64,000 bases of DNA, from contig JANXBW010000021.1 in assembly GCA_025060325.1 (NCBI GenBank), positions 24,080-88,079 of the forward strand, given 5' to 3'. Position numbers and translations under genes: made by a program. Positions 47,640-57,282 of this stretch are shown one piece after another; positions within the stretch are counted from its first letter, which is position 1; every line of letters begins with the position of its first letter. This stretch comes from Thermoguttaceae bacterium (GTDB lineage Bacteria; Planctomycetota; Planctomycetia; Pirellulales; Thermoguttaceae). Below the pieces are notes generated by a model. That model was not told the origin of the DNA. It searched no databases and saw nothing but the letters and a program-made list of their open reading frames with translations.

Positions 47640-47903
47640 TCACAAACCCGGGAAGCCCACGTCCGGGGGCGGAATTTTCGCCGCCTGCGGATCGGCAATC
47701 TGAACATTCATCTCGGTGTCGAGGTAAATCTTGCCCTGCAAAATCTCCTGAATGACGATTTTCATACGATCGTTAGTATCAAGCTGAACAAGCGGTTCAG
47801 CCCCCTGCATAAGGGCAATCATCCGCTTTTGGATAAGGGTAGTGAGGCGGAAAGGCCCGCCGGCTTTCCGGAACAATTCTTCATCGCACAGTTCTTCGTA
47901 CAT
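47640..47903 (-). CDS. rpoZ: RNA polymerase omega subunit, divergent form
   Basis: An 87-residue protein. The segment FRLTTLIQKRMIALMQGA is the counterpart of the omega FxLVxxAxKRARQL core helix, and VIQEILQGKIYLD ends the conserved part. Omega binds the beta' subunit and helps assemble RNA polymerase. The similarity to textbook omega is low; the call rests on this core plus the position between gmk and coaBC, where rpoZ sits in many bacteria. GGGAGGAAGGCG is an excellent ribosome binding site. Confidence 0.75.
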   Translation of the reverse strand: MYEELCDEELFRKAGGPFRLTTLIQKRMIALMQGAEPLVQLDTNDRMKIVIQEILQGKIYLDTEMNVQIADPQAAKIPPPDVGFPGL

Positions 47904-48178
47904 CGCCTTCCTCCCAGACCTCCCAAACCTTTAAATGACGCGTTATTCCCTTGGTGTTCCCAACTTTGTTGGGTGAAAGCTGCAAGAGCGTGTGCCAACT
48001 ATGACCTTCTAATAAATCACCCGCAGGGCTGGTCACGCAACAAACAACTGGCAGCAGGGCAAACTTCCTGACTTCCGTTGGATGCTGAAAGTTGCAGAGA
48101 ATTTTACAATCGGCCGGCAATCGCCCCGACAAGCGTCGCTCACCGCAAGCTGAGCCTTAACCCGGGATATCACCCGAC

Positions 48179-48805
48179 CTAGGGGTCAGCCTGAGGTCCT
48201 TGATGGGCAGCCGGCAGGGCTAGGTCTTTCTCGGCGACACTCCTTAAGATTTGGCAGATCTCCGCCACCGCACGATCCAGGTCGTCATTAATGACTCGAT
48301 ATTGGTAATCGCCCGCAAAGGCAAGCTCCTGCTCAGCCCGAGCCAACCTTTCCTCCGCCTTTCCGGGGTCCTCCGTCCCCCTTCCGAGGAGGCGTCGCTT
48401 CAGCTCCTCTCGGCTCGGAGGCAGCACGAAGATACTGACCGCCTCCGGAAAAAGTTCCATCACCCGTTTTGCCCCCTGAACGTCAATTTCCAGAAGTACC
48501 CATTTGCCTTCCTTAAGATGGCGCTCGACTTCGCTGCGCAACGTCCCATACCAATGCCCACCAAAGATTTGAAAACACTCGAGAAATTCGCCGGCTTCGC
48601 GCTTGCTCGCAAACTCTTCTGGCGACAAAAAGTAGTAGTCCACACCGTCCACTTCGCCGGGTCGGGGCGGCCGAGTGGTTGCGGAAATGCTCCGCACGAG
48701 CGGCACCGGGGACTTTTCGATCAAAAGTCGCCGAACCGTACTTTTGCCCACCCCGGAAGGTCCCGAGAGGACCACGATCTTGCCGCGGGTTTGTCTTTCG
48801 GCCAT
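48179..48805 (-). CDS. gmk: guanylate kinase
   Basis: Phosphorylates GMP to GDP with ATP. 208 residues, as expected. The P-loop is LSGPSGVGKST, the GMP-binding region SISATTRPPRPGEVDGVDYYF, then the conserved ILEIDVQGAK-like LLEIDVQGAKRVMELFP. The lid and C-terminal helix (DDLDRAVAEICQIL) are present. GGGGAG lies right against the ATG, an unusually tight spacing, so the true start may differ by a few codons. It lies between yicC and the rpoZ-like gene, a conserved order. Confidence 0.96.
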   Translation of the reverse strand: MAERQTRGKIVVLSGPSGVGKSTVRRLLIEKSPVPLVRSISATTRPPRPGEVDGVDYYFLSPEEFASKREAGEFLECFQIFGGHWYGTLRSEVERHLKEGKWVLLEIDVQGAKRVMELFPEAVSIFVLPPSREELKRRLLGRGTEDPGKAEERLARAEQELAFAGDYQYRVINDDLDRAVAEICQILRSVAEKDLALPAAHQGPQADP

Positions 48806-48888
48806 CTCCCCGCAATCTTTCGCAAAAGCCAGAGTTGTGCCCGTTTCGACCTTGAAACCCCGATGTACGAATTTGCGCTAGCTCCTTG

Positions 48889-48906
48889 CCTCGGCTTTAG
48901 CCGAGG
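48889..48906. repeat. perfect 18-nt hairpin upstream of gmk
   Basis: CCTCGGC TTTA GCCGAGG is a perfect 7-bp stem with a tetraloop, 83-101 nt upstream of the gmk start, in the gap after yicC. No T-run follows on the minus strand (on the plus strand AGTTTT follows). An RNA processing or attenuation element is possible. Confidence 0.45.
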
Positions 48907-48950
48907 AGTTTTAAGGCTTTTCCCCCTCGGAAGAAGCTAGACTTGTCTAC

Positions 48951-49835
48951 TTACTCCAGGTTCTGAACGATTTCGCGAATTCTCTCCACAAGTGTTTTCA
49001 TTTCCACGATCCAATGAGCAATTTGCCCGTCGGAGGCCTTTGCCCCAATGGTACTTGCCTCTCGATGCATCTCCTGGGCCAAGAAGTCAAGCTGGCGACC
49101 GGAGCAGTCCGGCCGGTCCATCAGGGAAAGAAATTGGCGAAAATGTCCCCGAAGCCGGACAATTTCCTCCCCAATATCCACGCGGTCAGCAAAGGCAGCC
49201 ACCTCGCGTAAAATGTCCACTTCTTGTGCTGGCAGCTGTGCCGCCGATAATAGTTGACGAAGCCGATCCTCGAACTTCTGCCGGTAACTGGCCACGGTGA
49301 TCGGGGCTTGAGCTTCGATGCGGTCAACCAGCTCTAACCCCTTTCCGCACAACTCCAGTAAGCTACTCTGGGTGGCTGCCCCTTCCTGTTGACGCGATTT
49401 CTCAACTTGCTCCACGGCCCGGGATAAAGCTTCTTCAATGACCGGCCAGGCTCTGTCGACAGCTGGTTCCTCGGCTTCTTCTGGTTCCATTACCCCTGGC
49501 AAGGAGAGCAACGTCTCCAGCCGAACTGGCTCAGTAAATCCCCAGCGTGCACGCAAATGCTCCAGTTGAAACTTGTATGCCTCGAGGACTTGCTCGTTAA
49601 TCCGCCATCGCGGCCGTTCTACAACCCGACGGATCCGTACGTAAACATGCACAGTGCCCCGGCGCAGCCGCTGCCGGAGGAATTGCTCAACACGCGGCGC
49701 TAGGTTGGTGAACCCTTCCGGAAGACTCGGGATGACCTTGAGAAAGCGGTTATTTAAGGTGCGAATTTCCACGGCGATGACGAAGTCGGCGGATTGGACC
49801 GTCGCTTCGCCGAACCCAGTCATGCTTACGACCAC
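48951..49835 (-). CDS. yicC: YicC family endoribonuclease
   Basis: A 294-residue protein of the YicC/YloC family, recently recognised as RNases. The N-terminal MTGFGEA and the C-terminal DUF1732 region (GRQLDFLAQEMHREASTIGAKASD quoted in part) are diagnostic. The core between is a coiled, helical segment. The GTG at 49835 lies 11 nt after GGGAGGG; an in-frame ATG four codons on is the other choice. First of the yicC-gmk-rpoZ-coaC-coaB run. Confidence 0.93.
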   Translation of the reverse strand: MVVSMTGFGEATVQSADFVIAVEIRTLNNRFLKVIPSLPEGFTNLAPRVEQFLRQRLRRGTVHVYVRIRRVVERPRWRINEQVLEAYKFQLEHLRARWGFTEPVRLETLLSLPGVMEPEEAEEPAVDRAWPVIEEALSRAVEQVEKSRQQEGAATQSSLLELCGKGLELVDRIEAQAPITVASYRQKFEDRLRQLLSAAQLPAQEVDILREVAAFADRVDIGEEIVRLRGHFRQFLSLMDRPDCSGRQLDFLAQEMHREASTIGAKASDGQIAHWIVEMKTLVERIREIVQNLE

Positions 49836-50213
49836 TGCCGTCTAACCCTCCCAGAGCATAGATTCACAACAGTCCGCGGCTAGTTGTCGGCACAGCTACC
49901 CGCGAGTTTCTCTTGTCGGCGTTGTCGAGCTTGTATTGCATCGTCCGGAGGAAAAAGCTTTGGACAGGTATCTGCTACTGCCTATGTTTCCGGCTTGAAA
50001 CCGCCCGTTGCCGAAATTTGCTCAACAAAGCTTGCCGACATGGACAGAACCGAAGTGGTTGCCAGCTACTTGCCCGCAGGCCGTGCCGACTGGAAGCTGC
50101 GGGTCGGACGAGGAGAAATACTCGGCCGCAACGGTTAGCCTCGGATGATCTCAGCAGTGAAGGGTTCTGGCAGGCCTAGGCGAACTTGCGGTGGCTACCG
50201 TTCCTCCCCGGAG
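49836..50213. other. secG-yicC spacer
   Basis: About 380 bases between two minus-strand genes. No supported gene; no terminator with a T-tract or clean promoter is seen. Confidence 0.4.
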
Positions 50214-50600
50214 CTACGGCTGAGTGGTTCCTTGCCCCGCCGGTGCAGAAGGGCTAGAGTCGCTGGGAGCCGCCGGGGACGGTGCGGTTGTCGACGATTG
50301 CTCTGTCCCCACTGGCGAGCTTTGCGCCGGCTGACCGGCGGGAAGCTCAATTCGGGGCCGACCAGTTCCTAATAGGCGGACACTGACTAAGCAGAGCAAA
50401 ATCCAAATCGAGGCCAGGACAATCGTTATTCGCGTGAAAATATCGCCTGCTTTAGTCCCGAAGGGGTTCTGAGTTGCCAGTCCGCCTGCCAACCCCGCCA
50501 GCCCGCCGCCCCGACCACGCTGAAGCAAGATCACAATGATCAGTAGAATCGCTAGGAAAAAGAGCAAGATCATCACCAACGTTTCGATCAATGCCGCCAT
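50214..50600 (-). CDS. secG: preprotein translocase subunit SecG
   Basis: A 128-residue integral-membrane protein of the SecYEG channel. Two membrane helices (about 4-26 and 52-74) flank the conserved cytoplasmic turn LQRGRGGGLAG and the ATQNPFGTKAGDIFTR segment. The C-terminal half is a Pro/Ser/Ala/Thr-rich tail that is longer than in most SecG proteins. GAGGA lies 9 nt before the ATG. Confidence 0.93.
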   Translation of the reverse strand: MAALIETLVMILLFFLAILLIIVILLQRGRGGGLAGLAGGLATQNPFGTKAGDIFTRITIVLASIWILLCLVSVRLLGTGRPRIELPAGQPAQSSPVGTEQSSTTAPSPAAPSDSSPSAPAGQGTTQP

Positions 50601-50955
50601 ATTTCTTTTCCTCGAGTTAACTGGAACCCTGCCGCGTCCACACCGCCAGGACTAAACGCTGACCCGCCGCCACAGAAATTACCGTTTGTCCTCTATTTGT
50701 CGCACTCCAGCCCTTATGTTGATGGCCAAATCCTTCGCAAAAGTACGACGCCCGATCGACCAAACGCCGCATCTCAAAAACACCCGCCATTTAGCATGGA
50801 CGCTGAACCCAGCTGGGCACACGGCGGTGTTGCAAGGCCCGGTTCTCTAATCCCTCGATTCAATCAACGTGTCTTTTCGAGCCAAACGCAACCCCGAGCC
50901 GTTGGAAACACAACCCGTTTTTATCGCCGACCCACTTGCTGGTTGAAACGGGCAT
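50601..50955. other. tpiA-secG spacer
   Basis: About 355 bases between two minus-strand genes. Nothing coding is seen. Confidence 0.4.
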
Positions 50956-51723
50956 CTATCCGACGCGACGTCCCTGAGCGGCAATTCCCAAGAACTGATC
51001 GGCCTTGAGGCTTGCCCCGCCAACCAACACGCCGTCGATATCCGGTTGGGCCAAAAGAGGGCCGGCGTTTTCCGCGTTGACACTCCCGCCATAAAGAATT
51101 CGCACTTGCTGGGCCACCTCCGCGCTATAGCGGCTCTGCAGGATTTCCCGAAGCTGAGCATGCACCTCTTGCGCCTGCTCGGTGGTGGCCACCTTGCCAG
51201 TCCCAATCGCCCACACAGGCTCGTAAGCGATGACAACGCGGAGCATCTGCTCGGCGGTCAACCCTGAGAGAGACCCATCGAATTGCCGCCGGATAACCTC
51301 TGCCGTCTCGCCTGCTTCCCGTTCGGCCAAAAGCTCGCCGACACAGACAATGGGAATAAGCCCGACTTGGAGCGCCGCATGGACCTTCCGGTTAACCTCC
51401 TCGCTTGTCTCGCGGAGGATATGCCGGCGTTCGGAGTGCCCCAAGATCACGTACCGGCATCCAAGGTCAACAAGCATGGTGGGGCTGATTTCGCCGGTAA
51501 AGGCCCCCGCCATGCGGTAAAACGTGTTTTGCGCACCCAACGCCACCGGTGTGCCCCGCACCACCTGCCCCACAGCCTCCAAGTAAACACTCGGGGGGCA
51601 GACAGCAAGGTCCACATGGGACAGCGCTGGAGCGCCGCGAACAATGGCCTCGGCCAAGGCCACCGCCCCGGCCCGGTTTAAATTCATCTTCCAATTGCCT
51701 GCAATCAGCTGTCGCCGGGACAC
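50956..51723 (-). CDS. tpiA: triosephosphate isomerase
   Basis: A 255-residue cytoplasmic glycolytic enzyme. The substrate-binding N-terminus is AGNWKMN with catalytic Lys12. The catalytic His is in LGHSERR and the general base Glu is in AYEPVWAIGTG, and the phosphate-binding YGGSVNAEN and VLVGGASLKADQF are all present. The GTG start follows GGAGG at 6 nt. Upstream on the same strand is the EF-G-like gene. Confidence 0.97.
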   Translation of the reverse strand: MSRRQLIAGNWKMNLNRAGAVALAEAIVRGAPALSHVDLAVCPPSVYLEAVGQVVRGTPVALGAQNTFYRMAGAFTGEISPTMLVDLGCRYVILGHSERRHILRETSEEVNRKVHAALQVGLIPIVCVGELLAEREAGETAEVIRRQFDGSLSGLTAEQMLRVVIAYEPVWAIGTGKVATTEQAQEVHAQLREILQSRYSAEVAQQVRILYGGSVNAENAGPLLAQPDIDGVLVGGASLKADQFLGIAAQGRRVG

Positions 51724-51827
51724 TTCTTACCTCCACAGGTGCTTTATCAACGATGCCTCCTCTCTCACCCGTTGCGTCAACACTCAACCGGCCACCTCAA
51801 AAGCGGGAGAAACCGGGCCGAGCCGGG

Positions 51828-53930
51828 TCACTCTTTTTCTTCTTCCTCCTCGAGCTTGGCCTTCCGGATGATTTCCTCCTGAATATGCGGCGGGACGATG
51901 TCGTAACGGACAAACTCCATTGTGTACGATCCTTGACCGCCGGTAATGCTGGAGAGCACTCGGGCATAGCTCATTACCTCGGCCAAGGGAGCTTCGGCGA
52001 TCACCGTCTGCATGCCGGGGCCGGCGGAATTAAGGCCAAGGGGCCGTCCACGCCGGCTGGAAATGTCGCTGTGGATATCCCCCACTTTCTCCGTTGGCAC
52101 GGTGACCTCTAAGCGGACAATTGGCTCCAAAATGGCCGGCTTGGCCTGTTGGAAAACATTCCGGAAGGCCATTGAGGCTGCCGTCTTAAAGGCCTGCTCC
52201 GAGCTATCCACCGGGTGGTGCTTGCCGTAGAAAACCTCCACGCAGACATCCTGGACCGGGTAGCCGGCAATGACGCCTTTTTCCATCCGCTCCTTAAAGC
52301 CTTTTTCCACCGCCGGCATGAAGTTACTTGGGATTACGCCACCCACGATCGAATCGACCCACAGGAAGTTGCTTTCCGGGTCGTAGTGCCATTCTTTCAT
52401 TTCCGGGAAACGCTCTTTGGTCGCATATTCCTCCGGTTTAATGCCGCGGGGAAGCGGCCACATACGGATGTGAACTTCACCAAACTGGCCGCGCCCACCG
52501 GTCTGCTTCTTATGCCGGTAGCTCCCCTCGGCTTTGGCCTGAACAGTCTCCCGATAAGGAATCTTTGGTTCTTTCGTAATAATTTCAAGTTTATCCCGGC
52601 GGCGGAGCCTTTCCAGAATGATCTGCAGATGAAGTTCGCTAATGCCAGTGATGACCGTCTCCTTGGTCTGCGGGTCGCGATCCAGCCGGAAAGTCGGATC
52701 CTCCTGACAAACCTTTGCCAAAGAGGAGCTAAGTTTTGCTTCGTCGCCCCGGCTCTTTGGACTGGCGGCCAATCCCACCATTGGGGTGGGGAAGACAAGG
52801 GGCGGGAGGGTGTATTCGCCCAGGATACTGCCGGTCTCGAGTTCTTCCGTCTTTGTCACCGCCACAATTTGGCCGGCGATAGCCGAGTCCACAGGTTCCA
52901 TTTCGCTAGCCTGGAGCCGGAAAAGCTGGGCTAGTTTCACGCCCTTGCGCTGCCCCAACACCGGGGCAGTTTCGCCACTTCGAAGCGAGCCACTGTAAAT
53001 GCGGATGTAGCTAATCTTTTGGACAAACGGGTCAATCCTCGTTTTGAAAACGCGCGCAACAAGCGGCCCAGTTGGATCGGCCACTATGTCGACTTCACTC
53101 CCGTCCGGCCCTTTTGCCTTGCGAGGCACTTGGTGAGGAGCCGGCACACACATGGCAAGGGCATCTAGAAGCTCTTTTACCCCGACTCCCGTCTTCGCCG
53201 ATACGCACAAAATTGGGATCAGTGTCCCTTTGGCAACAGCCGAACTTACTAGCCTAGCGATTTCTTCGGCCGTGGGTGGCTGGCCCTCAAGGTACCGCTC
53301 CATAACCGCATCATCAGCTTCCACAATCGACTCAACGAGAGCGTTGTGGATTTCGTGGGGATTCATTACCGCGCCGGAGACATCCTTTGGCGGCTCAAGG
53401 GTGCTCACTACCCCGCGAAGCTCGGCTCCCAAACCTACGGGGACATTTAAGAGGACGCACTCGTTGCCAAAGAACTCGCGAATCCGACTGACCAGCTGAG
53501 GGAAGTTGATGTTTTCCTGATCCAACTTGGTCAAGATGATCAGCCGGCCAATACCCGCCTTTTGGGCCTCCTGAGAGACCCGCCGGGTGTTGACCTCAAT
53601 CCCCGCCTGGGCGTTGATGACAATAGCCGCTGCCTCAACGGCGCTAAGAGCACTGATCGTTTGGCCGATGAAGTCCGGATAGCCCGGGGTGTCCAGGAGC
53701 TGGAAGTATTTCCCGTTATGATTAAAGTGGGTAATTTTGGCCTCTATTGTGTATTTATGGGCCTTTTCTTCTTCGTCGAAATCGCAAACGCTTGTGCCGT
53801 CGTCCACACTTGCCGGTCGGGTGATCTCGCCGGTGAAGTGAAGAATCTTGTCGACAAGTGTAGTCTTGCCGCAGGAGCCGTGACCGCAGAGAGCCAAGTT
53901 GCGAATGTTTTCAACCGCCAATTCTTGCAT
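51828..53930 (-). CDS. EF-G-like translation GTPase (divergent)
   Basis: A 700-residue protein with the five-domain EF-G plan. The G motifs are shifted from classical EF-G: G1 is GHGSCGKTT (usual AHIDAGKTT), G2 has the DFDEEEKAHKYTIEAKITHF run that marks the EF-G-like second family, G3 is DTPGYPDF and G4 is TKLD (usual NKMD). The C-terminal EF-G IV/V domains are intact (VCVEVFYGKHHPVDSSEQAFK quoted in part; GDIHSDISSRRGRPLGLN). Such proteins are usually second copies, proposed to act in ribosome recycling, stress or specialised translation. The core EF-G is elsewhere. GAGGGA lies 8 nt before the ATG. Confidence 0.88.
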   Translation of the reverse strand: MQELAVENIRNLALCGHGSCGKTTLVDKILHFTGEITRPASVDDGTSVCDFDEEEKAHKYTIEAKITHFNHNGKYFQLLDTPGYPDFIGQTISALSAVEAAAIVINAQAGIEVNTRRVSQEAQKAGIGRLIILTKLDQENINFPQLVSRIREFFGNECVLLNVPVGLGAELRGVVSTLEPPKDVSGAVMNPHEIHNALVESIVEADDAVMERYLEGQPPTAEEIARLVSSAVAKGTLIPILCVSAKTGVGVKELLDALAMCVPAPHQVPRKAKGPDGSEVDIVADPTGPLVARVFKTRIDPFVQKISYIRIYSGSLRSGETAPVLGQRKGVKLAQLFRLQASEMEPVDSAIAGQIVAVTKTEELETGSILGEYTLPPLVFPTPMVGLAASPKSRGDEAKLSSSLAKVCQEDPTFRLDRDPQTKETVITGISELHLQIILERLRRRDKLEIITKEPKIPYRETVQAKAEGSYRHKKQTGGRGQFGEVHIRMWPLPRGIKPEEYATKERFPEMKEWHYDPESNFLWVDSIVGGVIPSNFMPAVEKGFKERMEKGVIAGYPVQDVCVEVFYGKHHPVDSSEQAFKTAASMAFRNVFQQAKPAILEPIVRLEVTVPTEKVGDIHSDISSRRGRPLGLNSAGPGMQTVIAEAPLAEVMSYARVLSSITGGQGSYTMEFVRYDIVPPHIQEEIIRKAKLEEEEEKE

Positions 53931-54430
53931 GTCCGGATTCCCTCTTGGGTTCCTATCTCCGACTTAATGGAGGCTATTTAAATCGCTTGGCACCATTCCG
54001 GTTTAACAACTTCTTAGCACCTGACCTGCCCGGCGAACTTTCTCGATGATCGCAAGCTGGCGAGTTATTTTTGGGCAACGAAGGGCAGGGGCGTATCATT
54101 TCCGTCGCGGTGTTCGCCTCGAGGCGGAAGTACCACCTTCGGCCGGCAAGGTGAATTGAGCCTCGTCCTGGCATCGCGCCGGTGCCGACTGTTGGGCAAA
54201 ATAGCAGGAAAGTTACCGCGGACGAGGCTACCATCCCCTCTGGCCAGCCCATTTTCCCAAATGGGTAATTGGCATCTCATGGCCCGATTGGCCCGCCACA
54301 AGGGATGGCGACCAGCTAGCCCCTAAGCCTCCCATTACCCTCCCGTGAGGCCTATCGGTGACCGCGATGAAGGTCCGCCTTTCGCGCTCCATGCCATAGG
54401 GGTATCCCATGGATGCCGCGTGCCCGGGAG
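53931..54430. other. intergenic region
   Basis: About 500 bases between the EF-G-like gene and the end of hisA. No gene is supported and no strong signal is seen. Confidence 0.4.
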
Positions 54431-55162
54431 CTACCTGCCGGCTGCGAATCGCTCTGCCACTTCGAGGGCCTCTCCAAGGCGTATAGCCCCCTCGTACAAT
54501 GCCCGGCCGATGATGCAAGCCTTAACCCCCGCTTGGGCTAACGCCTCCACGTCGCGGATTGAGCCGATGCCGCCCGAGGCGATCACGGGGACCGTTACTA
54601 CTTGCTGAAGGGCGAGGACACCGACAATGTTCGGTCCGGTCATCATGCCGTCGCTTGCGATGTCGGTGTAGAGGATGGCAGCCAACGGCTCGCCGGCGAA
54701 CATCCTAGCCACTTCGGTCGCCTGGAGCCGGCTTACTTCCTGCCAACCCTCCACAGCAACCCAACCATCGCGGGCATCGACGGCCAGCACCAGCCGGTTG
54801 GGGTACCGCCGGCACATTTGGCGGAACCACTCGGGCTTCCGTAAGGCGGCCGTGCCGACAATCGCCCGATCGACACCTAACGCAAAAAGTTGTTCCAGAG
54901 CTTCTTCCGAGCGAAGTCCCCCTCCCACTTGAGTGGTAACCGTGACCGCCGAACGAATGGCGGCGATGGCCTCTAGGTTAACGGGTTTTCCCGCCTTAGC
55001 CCCATCCAAATCAACGATGTGGAGCCGGGAAGCACCCTCGCCCACCCATCGCTGGGCCATTGCTACGGGATCTTCCCCGAAAACCGTAACATCGTCGTAT
55101 TTTCCCTGCCGGAGGCGGACACACTTCCCCCCCAGCAAGTCGATCGCCGGCCAAATTTCCAT
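54431..55162 (-). CDS. hisA: phosphoribosylformimino-AICAR ribotide isomerase
   Basis: Catalyses the Amadori rearrangement that opens ProFAR in histidine synthesis. A 243-residue TIM barrel. PAIDLLGGKCVRLRQGKY holds catalytic Asp8, VGGGLRSEE is the first phosphate loop, VDARDGW carries the second catalytic Asp, and TDIASDGMMTGPN and ASGGIGSIRD complete the phosphate-binding site. No other his genes are adjacent, so this organism scatters the pathway at least here. The ATG has no strong binding site. Confidence 0.96.
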   Translation of the reverse strand: MEIWPAIDLLGGKCVRLRQGKYDDVTVFGEDPVAMAQRWVGEGASRLHIVDLDGAKAGKPVNLEAIAAIRSAVTVTTQVGGGLRSEEALEQLFALGVDRAIVGTAALRKPEWFRQMCRRYPNRLVLAVDARDGWVAVEGWQEVSRLQATEVARMFAGEPLAAILYTDIASDGMMTGPNIVGVLALQQVVTVPVIASGGIGSIRDVEALAQAGVKACIIGRALYEGAIRLGEALEVAERFAAGR

Positions 55163-55576
55163 CTGCTTTGCTCAGTTAGGGTGAAGCGGTAAAGCTGAGG
55201 GATTGCCGCAAAGAACAAAGATACCCCTCCCTGCGCGTGCCGCGAATCCGACTAGTATTACCGAACTCCTTTATCAAGGCAACATTTTCGGAGCGAAGTG
55301 GCACTATTAAAGAGAATTCGCCCGGTATCCGACGGAAAGATCACTTAGTTCACAGTTGCAGTGGCATTGCTTGGAAGCGGTCGCTCGCCCGAGATTCCTA
55401 CCCCGGGGCTTCTACCGTAACTGAGGTACACGAAACCGACGGGCCACCCATGTCCTCGGTTTCGAAGGGGCCCGAACACCCCCGGATTTCACGATCCCGA
55501 CTTTTTCCTCGGTAGCCCCTGGTTGTTGACCCTCCAGCTGGGTGGGGCCAGTCCCAGGCAAATGGGGATCGCGCGG

Positions 55577-55616
55577 CAAAGAGGCATTTGAGATCTCAAA
55601 GAGGCATTTGAGATCT
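55577..55616. repeat. 20-bp tandem duplication
   Basis: CAAAGAGGCATTTGAGATCT occurs twice head to tail (55577-55596, 55597-55616) without a mismatch. TGAGATCTCA inside it is a palindrome. Confidence 0.8.
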
Positions 55617-55681
55617 CAGAGTCTTTAGGTCCCGGGACCGAGCGATCCCATTACCTGGGAACAGGCTTGCGGGGGCAGTGT

Positions 55682-55768
55682 GCTCGCCGCGCGGGCTGGG
55701 AGGACTTTACAACGCTGACCCGCATAGCCGGGGGGTTGCGGAGCTCGCCGCGCGGGCTGGGAGGACTT
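55682..55768. repeat. 26-bp direct repeat
   Basis: A 26-base unit beginning GCTCGCCGCGCGGGCTGGGA and ending GGACTT is exact at 55682-55707 and 55743-55768, so the copies start 61 bases apart. Confidence 0.8.
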
Positions 55769-56181
55769 ATCTCGGCCCTTCAGTTCGATCCTCGGAGGTT
55801 TTTCCCGCTTCTAATCTCCAACTTTAACGCCCGGAAGATTAAGCTAAGGCGACACAAAAAGGCACTAATTATCGGCCGGGTTGGCATGGAGAAGGGCCTC
55901 AGGCCTTGACTCCCGGAGATGAGCGGGGCCTTAGCTTCTGGCTGGGAAGTTCCCCCAACCCCGGGCGCACACGGAGTGCCTGGTAGGAGCATCCGGGACC
56001 CCCGATTCGGGGAGCCAACGACCGGCCAACGCGCGGTTTAGGCAAAAATTGGGGTGTTTGCTCAATGAGCGGGGCGTCTTTGCGGTCTCCTGCCGTGGGG
56101 AGGCAATCGGCCTTGTGGAGTTCGTGCCGCCCTCTCCGTGGTCAGCTCAGAAATTGACAAATTTGCAAAGTAGACCTCGCA

Positions 56182-57282
56182 ATGAGCGCTACAGGCTTTG
56201 CCCACCGAAGGGAAAAACTATGGCATTTGGTGCGGAATCAGCCCGCCGACGGGATTCTGGTCTCTGACCCAGTGAACGTCACCTATTTAACCGGTTTTAC
56301 CGGGGAGGACAGTTTTCTGCTCTGCGGTGACGGCCAGGCGACCCTAATCAGTGACGGGCGATTTACGCTCCAGATCGCCGAGGAATGCCCGGATGTGGAG
56401 CCCTTTATCCGGCCGGGGCATGTAACCCTTCACGAGGCAGTTGCCAAGGTCGTTAAGAAACTCCGCTGGCGGAGGCTCGCAATTGAAAGTGCCGCCATTA
56501 CCCTGGATGGTCACAACGAACTGAAAGCGAAGCTGGAAGGAGTAGAACTTGTTCCCACCAAGAACTTGGTAGAAGAGCTCCGGCAGATCAAGGACGACAC
56601 GGAAATTGAACACATTCGAGAGGCGGTTCGCATAGCGGAACGGGCTCTCACAGTGATTCGGGCCCTTTGTTTGTCCCGGCGGACCGAGAAAGAGCTGCAG
56701 ACCGAGCTTGAGTATCAGATGCGCCGGATCGGTGCTGACGGTGTTGCGTTTCCGCCGATCGTTGCTGTCGGTCCTCGGAGTGCTCTGCCCCACGCCGTAC
56801 CCACTGGTCGGGAGTTGGGGCAAGGGCAGTGGATCCTTTTTGACTGGGGAGCCAAAGCTCGCGGTTATTGCAGCGATCTGACGCGGGTGCTCCTCCCGAA
56901 AAAGCTGCCAGCCAAAATCCGAAAGATCTACGAAACGGTCTTGGCGGCGCAGCAGGCGGCAATTGAAGTTATCCGTCCTGGAGTGCCCGCCTCAGAGGTT
57001 GACAAAGCCGCCCGGACAGTCATCGCAGCCGCCCGCCTAGGCAAATACTTTAACCATGGTTTGGGCCACGGAGTTGGGCTACAAGTACACGAACGGCCCC
57101 GGCTTTCGCCGACTAGCCAAGACATCCTTCAGCCCGGGATGGTAGTGACTGTGGAGCCTGGAGTTTATCTACCGGATTTTGGCGGCGTTCGCATCGAAGA
57201 TGACGTGCTTGTAACCCGGGACGGGCATGAGGTTTTGACAACCGCGCCTAAGGAGATCGACGAAGTTCTGCTATGGGACTAA
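56182..57282 (+). CDS. Xaa-Pro peptidase (M24B)
   Basis: A 366-residue aminopeptidase P / prolidase-like enzyme that removes N-terminal residues before proline, in the cytoplasm. The pita-bread metal site is visible: Asp221 (LFDWGAK), Asp232 (SDLTR), His296 (HGLGHGVGL), Glu325 (TVEPGVYL) and Glu339 (RIEDD). The N-terminal creatinase-like part covers about 1-130. It is shorter than E. coli PepP (441) and like the Bacillus YqhT type. The neighbours accB and accC follow in the same direction, a conserved bacterial order (yqhT/efp/acc). No strong ribosome binding site is visible at 56182. Confidence 0.92.
   Translation: MSATGFAHRREKLWHLVRNQPADGILVSDPVNVTYLTGFTGEDSFLLCGDGQATLISDGRFTLQIAEECPDVEPFIRPGHVTLHEAVAKVVKKLRWRRLAIESAAITLDGHNELKAKLEGVELVPTKNLVEELRQIKDDTEIEHIREAVRIAERALTVIRALCLSRRTEKELQTELEYQMRRIGADGVAFPPIVAVGPRSALPHAVPTGRELGQGQWILFDWGAKARGYCSDLTRVLLPKKLPAKIRKIYETVLAAQQAAIEVIRPGVPASEVDKAARTVIAAARLGKYFNHGLGHGVGLQVHERPRLSPTSQDILQPGMVVTVEPGVYLPDFGGVRIEDDVLVTRDGHEVLTTAPKEIDEVLLWD

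Larger units (their letters stand above)
55163..56181. other. 1-kb gene-poor region with direct repeats
   Basis: No supported gene. It holds an exact 20-bp tandem duplication (55577-55616), a 26-bp direct repeat (55682 and 55743) and a short palindromic hairpin near 55892. The pepP-like gene begins right after it. Confidence 0.5.
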
